Positions 1 to 6,816 of a stretch of DNA of 8,876 nucleotides are shown here, in pieces. The notes beneath the pieces were generated by a model that was given only the letters and a program-made list of their open reading frames with translations, was not told the origin of the DNA and did no database searches. The translations under genes were made by a program, and so were the position numbers. Position 1 is the first letter of the stretch. Each line of letters opens with the position of its first letter. Origin of the DNA: an uncultured Prevotella sp. (GTDB lineage Bacteria; Bacteroidota; Bacteroidia; Bacteroidales; Bacteroidaceae); the NCBI GenBank assembly GCA_934202525.1, contig CAKPYB010000071.1, forward strand, positions 1-8,876, read 5' to 3'.

Positions 1-20
1 AAAGAACGAAGAACTTTTCT

Positions 21-36
21 AAGAGTGCAGACTCTT
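21..36. other. Short inverted repeat at the window's left edge
   Basis: AAGAGT, a 4-nt loop (GCAG), then ACTCTT, followed by TTC. It could be the weak terminator of a gene to the left, since the first 133 nt hold no coding region I can support. A second AT-rich inverted repeat (TTAATTC/GAATTAA, arms 54-60 and 69-75) lies just downstream. Neither is strong, and the function is inferred only from position. Confidence 0.3.
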
Positions 37-83
37 TTCATCAAACGGAACTCTTAATTCGATATAGAGAATTAATTAATAAC

Positions 84-104
84 TTCCTGCCGAAAGGCTA
101 GGAA
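84..104 (+). promoter_or_regulatory. Hairpin with GNRA tetraloop upstream of the large lipoprotein gene
   Basis: TTCCT-GCC, a GAAA tetraloop, then GGC-(bulged T)-AGGAA. This is an 8-bp stem with one bulge, ending 29 nt before the start codon at 134. No U-tract follows, so it is not an intrinsic terminator. If transcription starts upstream, this would be a 5'-leader structure that could affect mRNA stability or translation. A partial -7-like box (TAACTTTA, 112-119, against TAnnTTTG) lies between hairpin and start codon, but I see no matching -33 box, so the promoter is not settled. Confidence 0.35.
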
Positions 105-133
105 AATCGTATAACTTTATAAATTATTACCGT

Positions 134-3100
134 ATGAAAAGAAAGTATTTTAGCGCGCTGCTTATGGGTGCATTGACAATTGCCTCGGTAAGCACATTTA
201 CTTCTTGTAAAGACTACGATGATGACATTAACATGAATACGTCGCAAATCAAGGACTTGCAGGAACAATTAAAGACTTTGCAGACTGCGTTGGATCAAGC
301 CAAGAATGATGCAACAACAGCACATGCAAACTTCGCTACTAAAGGGGATCTCAATTCTCTTCAGACCGAGGTAGCAAAGTTGGTAACTGCAGAGAAGTTA
401 CAGAAAGCCATCGATGACTTGAACGACATTATCGCAGGTAAGGCAGACAAGGCTGACCTCGATAAGCTTGCTGGAAGAATCGATGCTATTGATGGTTCTC
501 TCAACAGAATCGGCACTACCTTGGACAATTTGAATGGTGCTGTGACTGCTGCTCAAGAAAACTTGAAGACACAGGGCGAGACTCTTGTCAAGTTGACAGA
601 GACGATCGGTTCACTCGAAAGCAAGAAAGTTGACTTGGAGGCTTACAACGCTAAGATTGCTGAGTTGCAAAAGGAAATCGACGATGCTAAGGCTGCTGCA
701 GGTGACGTTGCAGAAATCAGCAAGCTGAAAGAAAAAATGGAAGCTATCAGCAAGAAGGTTGACAAAGTTGCAGCAGATGCAAACGTCCTCACTGTCATGA
801 TAGCAAAGCAGCTTAAGTCTTTGGTTCTCAAACCAGACTTCTATTGGGAAGGTCTTGAGGGTATCGAGGCTCCTTGGGCAGAACCAGTAACATACACCTT
901 CGGTGATAAGACCGAGTTTAATTACAAAGTATCTACAGCTGTAGGATTCAAGACTATCAAGGCTACTGTAAACGATAAAGTTCCAGATAGACCTGGCGAG
1001 ATAGTTTACTTGCAGAACGGTGCTATTGCTAAGTATCACATGAATCCTTCAACAGCAAGCTTGGAAGGTGCACAATTCAGCTTCTTCACAAACCTTGCTG
1101 AGGTATATACACGTTCTGGTGATGAGACCATCGCTACTCCAAAAGAGGCTAAATATGTTGCCAATGGCAAGAACACAGTTGTTGATGGTATTTTGAGCGT
1201 TCCATTTACTATCAATACCAAGAAAGTTAATGCTTTGTTCACAGAATGGGCAAAGGGCAAGGATTCTAATGGCAATCAAATCACAGACCCTGTAATTCCT
1301 AACAATGGTTGGGAAGATGCTGAAGACAACCAGGCATACGGCTCTAAGTTGCCATTCATTGCTCTTCAGGCTCAGATGAAGGATACAACTATCACATCTG
1401 ACTATGCTGTTGTAACTCCTGCTAAGTACATCCTCAAGGCTCTCGCAGATAACACTCCTGAGACAGTTCTTGACCAGAACACATTCGTCAACGGTGCCCC
1501 ACATGCAGGTGTTATTGGTGACAACCACCTTTATACAACTTTGTATGGTACTAATTTAGAGGAATATGGTAAGACACCGGCAGATGCCCTGACGCATGGT
1601 GTTATCACAATGCCAGCTACTCACTCTGTAGTATATAATGAGACCATCGACTTGAAGCCATTCGTAGAGACTCACTTCGACTACGAGACATTCGCTAAGT
1701 ATGGCAAGTCATATAAGGATCAGACTATGACCGATGCTGAGCTTGAGGCTCTCGGCTTGCACTATGAGTTCATCCCTATCGACTATTACCTCGGTGAGGA
1801 GACAACTAGTGAGACCGCTCACTTCGAGCAGATTGGTGACAAGACTTCTGGTGTATTCGCTCCTCGTTCTGTTGATGCAGACGGTAAGACCATCAAGGGC
1901 CAGACTGCAACTAAGGAAGCTGTAGAGCGTGAGCCATTGGTTCGTGTAAACTTGGTTGATGGCGAAGGCAACATCGTACTTTATGGTTACATCAAGGTTC
2001 GTATCGTTGAGAAGCCAGTTGTTGACATGAAGGTTGAGGTTAACCTCGGCGACTTGTACTTCAACTGTGGTGATGAGGGCAAGATGACTTGGTCACAGGT
2101 TGAGAACCTCATCCTCTCTAAGTTGGGTACAGACGGTATGACCAAGCAAACTTTCGAGAACGAATACTATCTTGAGACCGAGGGTGGTCACACGGTAATG
2201 CCTACAGTTGCAAATGGTGGTACATTGTACAATGCTGCACAGAAGTGGTATGCAGTACGTTACTCTGACGCAGACAAGACCAAGATGGTTAGCGACGCTG
2301 ACTCTTACGGTCGTGTATGGTACACACCTCATGACAACGCTACTGGCGGTCAGGGTTGGGATAACCAGACCAACGTATTGGTTTGGAACTTCACAACAGA
2401 TGCTAATGCAGGTAAGATGAATGCAGCTTCTTACAAGAAGTTGATGGAGGAAACTGGCGTTTCTTACGCTTCTAAGGGTGAGAATACCAAGGCTCTCTAT
2501 ACATGGGTACGCTTCGTCCACAAGTTGAATGGTACTTCTATCTGGGTTAAGTTGAACTTCGCTCCTACGAAGCTCCACTTCGAGTATGGTAAGATTGCCA
2601 ACAAGGACTTGCACCACTGGTTCCAGTTGAACTCTACATACGTTCCTGGTGGTGAGAACGACCTCGATGTTCACGCTAACGTTCCTACTCCTGCAGAGTA
2701 TGGTCAAATAGCTCTCACAGCAGACAAGTTTGACAAGGACTTGTTGGAGTACTGGAGAAACAAGAAGGTACTTGTAACTCTTGAGGGTAACAAGGATAAG
2801 TTCGATAAATTCTATAATGCAGACGGCACCGCAAAGACACAGTTGGACTTCGGCTTCGTATTGCCTAAGAAGGGTGTAAACTCAACTGTAGATGCTGTAA
2901 ATGGCACATGGGATGTTAAGGGTGCTTCTGGTTCTGTTTGGACTTTGGCACTTTCTAACGACAACCACAAGATTCTTGCAATTAAGCAGGATAATGTTGC
3001 ATTGGCTACACCTGAGACAGTCGCTGAGCTTCGTCAGAATCTTTACGACCACAAGTACTCTATCCTCCACTACTACGGTGATGAGGGTATCAATGACAAC

Positions 3101-3946
3101 GCTGCTACCGACCTCCTCAACAACATGGGTCGTCGTGACGCAAAGGGCAATGACATCAAGAACGATTACTTGACAAACAACATTGATAAGACATTCACTG
3201 CTTATCTTGAGGTAACTCTCTCTGATGACCCTTGCTACCAGCCATTGGTTGAGAACAACTTGTTCAACGTTCGCTTCCTCCGTCCAATCAACGTAGCTCC
3301 TAAGAATGTAACTTGGACCGATGCTTTGAATGCGGAGGAGTCAGTTAAGTTGACAGACTTGGTTAGCATCAAGGATTGGCGTGACTACAGCGTATTGGTA
3401 AATGGCAATTACGCTGATAACACCAACCCACAGGTTCCTTATGAGTACTACAACATCACAGACTTGGCAGTAATTCGTGAGGAAATCCGTTCAGACGCTA
3501 TGGAAGCGATCTCTGTACGTTCTGCAGCTGCTCTCACCGACGCTAAGGAAATCGCTCAGTTGCCTATCGTTGACGAAGTTCCTTCTTTGACAAGCTACAA
3601 GATGGTGGGTGGTATCACTACAGCAACTTACTTGAAGGTTTACAATGGTCTGAACCAGGAGATCTTCGACAGCGAGCAGCATGGTACATCACCAAACGGT
3701 ATCTGGACTAAGGGTGCTGGTGATTACGTGAACTATGGTAAGATCAACTATGTAAACAATGGTGGTGGTGCACAAATCTTCCACATCTACGTACCAATCG
3801 CAGTGAAGTACGCTTGGGGTAATGTGAAGTACAGCAACACAAACTTGCGGACCTCTGGTGTTAAGACAAACCTTGACTACACTCAGAAGGTATGGGCTGT
3901 CATCACAGTCAACAAGACTGTAAACTCTGGCGCAAAGCGTCACTAA
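134..3946 (+). CDS. Very large surface lipoprotein with N-terminal coiled-coil stalk
   Basis: 1270 residues. The N-terminus is a lipoprotein signal peptide: basic MKRK, a hydrophobic stretch, and lipobox FTSC with Cys25. The residues after the cysteine (KDYDDD) match the acidic export signal that sends Bacteroidetes lipoproteins to the cell surface. Residues of about 35-225 are rich in A, K, E, L and D with heptad-like spacing and no proline, so a long coiled-coil stalk is likely. It ends at a motif around residues 229-250 (SLVLKPDFYWEGLEGIEAPW), which I associate with Bacteroidales lipoproteins that databases name 'PL29 family lyase N-terminal domain'; that label does not establish lyase activity. 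The remaining ~1000 residues are rich in aromatic residues, Asn, Asp and Thr, look beta-rich, and I recognise no catalytic motif. Mid and late codon use is strongly biased (CGT for Arg, AAC, GAC, CTC), suggesting high expression. A terminator follows at once, then an OmpA cluster. A surface structural or adhesive role is inferred. Confidence 0.85.
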   Translation: MKRKYFSALLMGALTIASVSTFTSCKDYDDDINMNTSQIKDLQEQLKTLQTALDQAKNDATTAHANFATKGDLNSLQTEVAKLVTAEKLQKAIDDLNDIIAGKADKADLDKLAGRIDAIDGSLNRIGTTLDNLNGAVTAAQENLKTQGETLVKLTETIGSLESKKVDLEAYNAKIAELQKEIDDAKAAAGDVAEISKLKEKMEAISKKVDKVAADANVLTVMIAKQLKSLVLKPDFYWEGLEGIEAPWAEPVTYTFGDKTEFNYKVSTAVGFKTIKATVNDKVPDRPGEIVYLQNGAIAKYHMNPSTASLEGAQFSFFTNLAEVYTRSGDETIATPKEAKYVANGKNTVVDGILSVPFTINTKKVNALFTEWAKGKDSNGNQITDPVIPNNGWEDAEDNQAYGSKLPFIALQAQMKDTTITSDYAVVTPAKYILKALADNTPETVLDQNTFVNGAPHAGVIGDNHLYTTLYGTNLEEYGKTPADALTHGVITMPATHSVVYNETIDLKPFVETHFDYETFAKYGKSYKDQTMTDAELEALGLHYEFIPIDYYLGEETTSETAHFEQIGDKTSGVFAPRSVDADGKTIKGQTATKEAVEREPLVRVNLVDGEGNIVLYGYIKVRIVEKPVVDMKVEVNLGDLYFNCGDEGKMTWSQVENLILSKLGTDGMTKQTFENEYYLETEGGHTVMPTVANGGTLYNAAQKWYAVRYSDADKTKMVSDADSYGRVWYTPHDNATGGQGWDNQTNVLVWNFTTDANAGKMNAASYKKLMEETGVSYASKGENTKALYTWVRFVHKLNGTSIWVKLNFAPTKLHFEYGKIANKDLHHWFQLNSTYVPGGENDLDVHANVPTPAEYGQIALTADKFDKDLLEYWRNKKVLVTLEGNKDKFDKFYNADGTAKTQLDFGFVLPKKGVNSTVDAVNGTWDVKGASGSVWTLALSNDNHKILAIKQDNVALATPETVAELRQNLYDHKYSILHYYGDEGINDNAATDLLNNMGRRDAKGNDIKNDYLTNNIDKTFTAYLEVTLSDDPCYQPLVENNLFNVRFLRPINVAPKNVTWTDALNAEESVKLTDLVSIKDWRDYSVLVNGNYADNTNPQVPYEYYNITDLAVIREEIRSDAMEAISVRSAAALTDAKEIAQLPIVDEVPSLTSYKMVGGITTATYLKVYNGLNQEIFDSEQHGTSPNGIWTKGAGDYVNYGKINYVNNGGGAQIFHIYVPIAVKYAWGNVKYSNTNLRTSGVKTNLDYTQKVWAVITVNKTVNSGAKRH

Positions 3947-3974
3947 AATTTACAGATCATCTTTGAAATAAGGA

Positions 3975-4006
3975 GGGGGTGTCAACTCATTGACACCCCT
4001 TTTATT
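3975..4006 (+). terminator. Intrinsic terminator after the large lipoprotein gene
   Basis: GGGGTGTCAA (3976-3985), loop CTCA, TTGACACCCC (3990-3999), then TTTTATTC. This is a perfect 10-bp GC-rich stem with a tetraloop and a T-tract, 29 nt past the stop codon. The next gene starts only about 20 nt beyond it, and I see no promoter in that gap, so it may be a partial terminator that lowers downstream expression. Confidence 0.85.
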
Positions 4007-4026
4007 CTTAATAAACATTTATTATT

Positions 4027-4542
4027 ATGAAAAAGATCGTATTATTCATTTTCGGATTGGCTGCCTTGATGTTCGCATCATGCGGTCAAAAAGAAAAGAA
4101 CGTAAAACAGCTGGAGCAGCAATATCTCGTTCAACCTGTTGATTCTTTTTCGGGCAAGGACACATCCGAAGTTATGTACTTGGTAAATAGCTTCATTGAC
4201 AAACTCAACCAAAAAGACATCAAATCAGCTGTCTCCATGCTTTCTTATCTAGATGGCAACGATATTGTACCATTGCCTGCTGGACTCGTTAAGCGTCAAT
4301 GCAATGCCTTGGCCAATGCACAGGGAGTGAAATACACCGTTGACCGTTTGGTGTTCAACGAGGAGAAGGACAATATCGTAAAAGTTAATATCTTGTTGTT
4401 TGAAAAGAAGCCAGGCGATACAAGACCTAACAGCATTTCTCTGTATCTCAAACCTATCCGCAAAGACAACAGATGGTATTTGACAACTGTTGACAATATC
4501 ACTGACTCAAACAACATGGGTGGTACCAAAATTCAAAACTAA
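4027..4542 (+). CDS. Small lipoprotein, possibly NTF2-like fold
   Basis: 171 residues. The signal peptide MKKIVLFIFGLAALMFASC gives lipidated Cys19. The residues after it (GQKEKN) lack the acidic surface-export run seen in the upstream lipoprotein, so an inner-leaflet, periplasm-facing location is more likely. The mature part opens with a helix-prone segment (residues ~55-80) and ends in predicted beta strands with a WYLTTVDN motif. That layout resembles NTF2-like/DUF4878-type lipoproteins, but this is only a resemblance and I do not recognise the family for certain. It starts just after the terminator of the large lipoprotein gene and its stop lies 12 nt before the OmpA start, so it is probably co-transcribed with OmpA. 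No Shine-Dalgarno sequence is visible, which is usual in this phylum. Function unknown. Confidence 0.8.
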   Translation: MKKIVLFIFGLAALMFASCGQKEKNVKQLEQQYLVQPVDSFSGKDTSEVMYLVNSFIDKLNQKDIKSAVSMLSYLDGNDIVPLPAGLVKRQCNALANAQGVKYTVDRLVFNEEKDNIVKVNILLFEKKPGDTRPNSISLYLKPIRKDNRWYLTTVDNITDSNNMGGTKIQN

Positions 4543-4554
4543 TTTTAGAGAATT

Positions 4555-5700
4555 ATGAAATCATATAAATATTTATTGGCAACAGCCGTTCTCGCTTCTT
4601 TAGGAATGAATGTCATGGCACAGGCTACCTATACAGACAAGGATGGCAACGAGTATCAGTTTAAGCGTCACTGGTTCCTGGATATTCAGGCTGGTGGGCA
4701 ATATACTGTGGGTGAGGCAAGCTTCTCTGACTTGCTTTCTCCTAACTTCCAGGGTGCCATCGGCTACCAGTTCTCTCCTGTTTTCGGACTCCGTGGTCAG
4801 ATAAACGGTATCTGGAGCAAGGGCGGATGGAACGGATACAAGGCTACCAAGGACGGTACTCCTTATACCGCTAGCTACAAATGGAAATATGTAGCTCCTG
4901 GTGTGGACTTCATGGTCAACCTCTCTAACCTCTTCTGTGGCTGGAATCCGAACCGCGTGTTCAGCGCTACTGCTTTCGTAGGTGGTGGTATCAACTGGGC
5001 AGGAGCTAACCAGGAAGTAAACGACCTGGCAGCCAACATCAAGAATCAGAGCAACTATCTGCTGGAATATCTCTGGCAGGGAAAGAAGGTTCGCCCATAC
5101 GGCAGAGCCGGTATCGATCTGGAATTCAAGGTAAGCAAGGCGGTGAGCATCATGCTCGAAGGCAATGCCAACATGATTTCAGACAAGTACAACTCTAAGA
5201 AGGCAGGTAACCCTGACTGGTATTTCAATGCTTTGGCTGGTCTTCGCATCAACCTGGGCAAGAGCTATACCAAGAAGGCTAAGCCGGTAGAGGAACCTGC
5301 TCCGGCACCAGCTCCTAAGCAGGAATATGTAGCTCCTAAGCCAGAGCCTAAGCCAGCTCCTGTAGAGAAGAAGGTAGAGGATATTCGCCGTGACATCTTC
5401 TTCACCATCAATTCTTACAAGATTGCTCCTGCTGAGGATGCTAAGATCCGTGAGGTGGTTGACTTCCTTGGAAAGAACCCAGAGGCAAAGGTTGTAGTAA
5501 CCGGCTATGCTGACAAGGGTACTGGTAACGAGCGCATCAACGACCGCATCGCTGCTAAGCGTGCTGCTGCCGTTGTCTGGATGTTGGAGAAGCGCTATGG
5601 CATTCCTGCTGAGCGCATCACAGAGGAATCAAAGGGTGCTCGTGTTCAGCCATTTGCTGAGAATAACATGAACCGTGTTTCTATCATGATTGCTAAATAA
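4555..5700 (+). CDS. OmpA-family outer-membrane protein, full length
   Basis: 381 residues in three parts. (1) A Sec signal peptide, with likely cleavage after Ala22 (NVMA/QATY). (2) Residues ~35-237, alternating aromatic/polar strands with Gly-rich turns, as expected for an 8-strand outer-membrane barrel, ending GLRINLG. (3) A Pro/Lys/Glu-rich linker (~240-276), then an OmpA C-terminal domain (~277-381). The C-terminal domain carries TGYADKG...[13 protein letters not shown]; Asp320 and Arg336 align with the residues that bind the diaminopimelate of peptidoglycan in known OmpA domains, with one extra residue between them. Family role: ties the outer membrane to the cell wall, sometimes also a low-efficiency pore. 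It sits between two lipoprotein genes with gaps of 12 and 3 nt, so it is in an operon. Codon use is strongly biased, suggesting high expression. A partial second copy of its C-terminus lies 670 nt downstream. Confidence 0.92.
   Translation: MKSYKYLLATAVLASLGMNVMAQATYTDKDGNEYQFKRHWFLDIQAGGQYTVGEASFSDLLSPNFQGAIGYQFSPVFGLRGQINGIWSKGGWNGYKATKDGTPYTASYKWKYVAPGVDFMVNLSNLFCGWNPNRVFSATAFVGGGINWAGANQEVNDLAANIKNQSNYLLEYLWQGKKVRPYGRAGIDLEFKVSKAVSIMLEGNANMISDKYNSKKAGNPDWYFNALAGLRINLGKSYTKKAKPVEEPAPAPAPKQEYVAPKPEPKPAPVEKKVEDIRRDIFFTINSYKIAPAEDAKIREVVDFLGKNPEAKVVVTGYADKGTGNERINDRIAAKRAAAVVWMLEKRYGIPAERITEESKGARVQPFAENNMNRVSIMIAK
5434..5700 (+). repeat. OmpA C-terminal repeat, copy 1 (in the intact gene)
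   Basis: The 267 nt from codon 294 to the stop of the intact OmpA gene, repeated in diverged form at 6369-6635. Longest shared run: 32 identical nt (5473-5504 and 6408-6439). Outside that run roughly every second or third codon differs, mostly silently. Confidence 0.85.
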
Positions 5701-5703
5701 AGT

Positions 5704-6162
5704 ATGAACAAGCCTATGTATATGAAAATGTTTGGTAGATATATTTCTGCCATTCTCTTGCTAGTTATCCTTGCGCTTGCCACATGTTGCAGTCAACCTT
5801 CCAAACAAGGGGCTGCCAATGATGCAACAAGTGCTAAAACTTCAATAGCCTTTCTTGAGAAAGAACATGATTTTGGAGAATATCGAGAAAAGGAAACGAA
5901 AAGATACGCTTTCAAGTATAAGAATGCAGGCAAGTCTCCACTTGTCATATACAAGGCTGAGAGCGATTGTGGTTGCACACAAGTCAAATTCAATCCACAG
6001 CCTTTGATGCCAGGTGAGTATGATTCTATCATTGTAGTATATGATGGAAATGGCTTTTTGAACGGTTCTTTTAGAAAGTTCATCAACATATACTCAAATG
6101 CTTCAGAAAAGCCAATGGAGTTGAGCATAAAGGGCAGTTATTTTGAAAAGAGTGAAGAATGA
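5704..6162 (+). CDS. DUF1573-domain lipoprotein
   Basis: 152 residues. Residues ~50-148 match the DUF1573 pattern: FLEKEHDFGEYRE at the start, a central SDCGCTQVKF (the CGCT motif is characteristic), PG-turns and an Ig-like strand order ending in ELSIKGSY. The N-terminus is hydrophobic with a lipobox-like ALATC, Cys28; Thr at -1 is unusual for a lipobox, so lipidation is likely but not certain. The start is ambiguous: in-frame ATGs at 5704, 5716 and 5722 are all usable, and the one at 5722 (MKMFGRY...) gives the most typical signal peptide. It begins 3 nt after the OmpA stop, so it is translated from the same mRNA. The molecular function of DUF1573 is not established; an envelope role is inferred from its neighbours. 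Confidence 0.85.
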   Translation: MNKPMYMKMFGRYISAILLLVILALATCCSQPSKQGAANDATSAKTSIAFLEKEHDFGEYREKETKRYAFKYKNAGKSPLVIYKAESDCGCTQVKFNPQPLMPGEYDSIIVVYDGNGFLNGSFRKFINIYSNASEKPMELSIKGSYFEKSEE

Positions 6163-6200
6163 TTCTTCGCATGATGTTTGATTATGTAATAACAATCAAA
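6154..6200. other. Inverted repeats at the end of the DUF1573 gene
   Basis: Two inverted repeats. GAAGAAT-G-ATTCTTC (6154-6168) spans the stop codon; its one-base centre makes it a near-palindrome rather than a good hairpin. TTTGATT, a 10-nt loop, then AATCAAA (6177-6200) is followed by AT-rich sequence. The second could assist termination, but it is weak and AT-rich; the hairpin at 6243-6272 is a better terminator. Confidence 0.3.
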
Positions 6201-6238
6201 TTATAAACTTTTATAATAACTCTCTAATAAATTATTCG

Positions 6239-6283
6239 AAAAAAGCGAGATTTCGAAATGAAAACCTCGCTTCTTTTATTTTA
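6239..6283. terminator. Bidirectional terminator from the original asnS 3' side
   Basis: AAGCGAG (6243-6249) pairs with CTCGCTT (6266-6272), and TTTC/GAAA pairs inside with small bulges. On the + strand it is followed by TTCTTTTATTTTA, so it can end the OmpA/DUF1573 transcript. On the - strand the stem is followed by six T (6239-6244), so it also fits the terminator of the asnS 3' fragment at 6297-6371. Its retention supports the idea that this fragment was once the end of a working asnS. Confidence 0.75.
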
Positions 6284-6296
6284 TCTCGACAGAGAA

Positions 6297-6371
6297 TTAG
6301 AACTCTGCGTTCTTGGGTGTACGTGGGAATGGAATCACATCACGGATGTTCTGCATACCGGTTACGAAGAG
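6297..6371 (-). pseudogene. asnS: Displaced 3' end of asnS (last 24 codons plus stop)
   Basis: On the - strand this stretch encodes LF followed by a C-terminus ending [15 protein letters not shown] and a TAA stop, identical in protein to the end of the asnS gene at 8508. The two 75-nt copies differ at six positions by hand alignment, all synonymous third-base or stop-codon changes (TAA/TAG, GCA/GCT, CCC/CCA, GAT/GAC, CGT/CGC, GGT/GGC). Upstream of this (on the - strand) the similarity stops abruptly at 6371, where OmpA sequence begins. It cannot encode a synthetase. The lack of any non-synonymous change means that it diverged inside a functional gene and was cut off recently. Confidence 0.9.
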
Positions 6372-6635
6372 GACGCAAAGATTCAGGAGGTGGTTGACTT
6401 CCTGAACAAGAACCCAGAGGCAAAGGTTGTAGTAACCGGTTATGCTGACAAGGGTACAGGTAATGACGTCATCAACGACCGCATTGCTGCCAAGCGAGCA
6501 GCAGCTGTGGTTTGGATGCTGACAAAGAAATATAATATACCTTCTGAGCGCATTACAGAAGAATCTAAGGGTGCACGTGTGCAGCCTTTTGCAGAAAACG
6601 CAGAGAACCGTGTAACGATCATGATCGCTAAGTAG
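6369..6635 (+). pseudogene. Truncated second OmpA gene: last 88 codons of the C-terminal domain
   Basis: From GAG at 6369 to the TAG stop the frame encodes EDAKIQEVV... to ...NRVTIMIAK. It aligns without gaps to residues 294-381 of the OmpA at 4555-5700, with 77 of 88 residues identical by hand count. The peptidoglycan-binding Asp and Arg are both kept. Missing are the signal peptide, barrel, linker and the first ~17 residues of the OmpA domain. An open frame continues upstream to an ATG at 6258, but those first 37 codons are antisense to the asnS fragment and its terminator, with no signal peptide, so export is not expected. Most differences from the full copy are synonymous and there are no frameshifts, so the fragment came from a functional paralogue or allele recently. 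A strong terminator follows, as at a true gene end. Confidence 0.85.
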
Positions 6636-6679
6636 TACGGTAAGTTTATAATGCGACAATCAATTATTTTAATTGGTGG

Positions 6680-6710
6680 CGGGGCATCCTCAGGGTGCCC
6701 CGTTTTTCTT
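6680..6710 (+). terminator. Intrinsic terminator after the OmpA fragment
   Basis: CGGGGCA (6680-6686) pairs with TGCCCCG (6696-6702); UCC/GGG extends the stem to about 10 bp with a 3-nt loop. TTTTTCTTTC follows. This is a textbook terminator 45 nt past the OmpA-fragment stop. It isolates the next gene from read-through. Confidence 0.88.
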
Positions 6711-6760
6711 TCAACTATACCTTCCTTCTCCCTCTCATTTTGTTATTTTTTTACCTTTTC

Positions 6761-6792
6761 TTGCAGTTTCTCAATATTTTGTTGTACCTTTG
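6761..6792 (+). promoter_or_regulatory. Bacteroidetes-type promoter for the AAA-ATPase-like gene
   Basis: TACCTTTG (6785-6792) matches the -7 consensus TAnnTTTG exactly. TTG at 6761-6763, about 21 nt upstream, fits the -33 element. The start codon is at 6817, so the leader would be short (about 15-20 nt). No Shine-Dalgarno sequence is visible between them. Confidence 0.75.
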
Positions 6793-6816
6793 CAATGTAT
6801 TTAAAAATAAGCGATT

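Noticed and set aside
611..1528. Long - strand frames inside the large lipoprotein gene
   Set aside because: They overlap each other and a strongly coding + strand frame; their Cys/Ser/Leu-rich composition is typical of antisense shadows.
6369..6635. Silent cassette for antigenic variation of OmpA
   Set aside because: The fragment encodes the periplasmic peptidoglycan-binding domain, not exposed loops, and only one such fragment is present.
6297..6659. 120-codon - strand frame ending in the AsnRS C-terminus
   Set aside because: Only the last 24 codons are asnS; the rest is antisense to the OmpA fragment and has no protein-like character.
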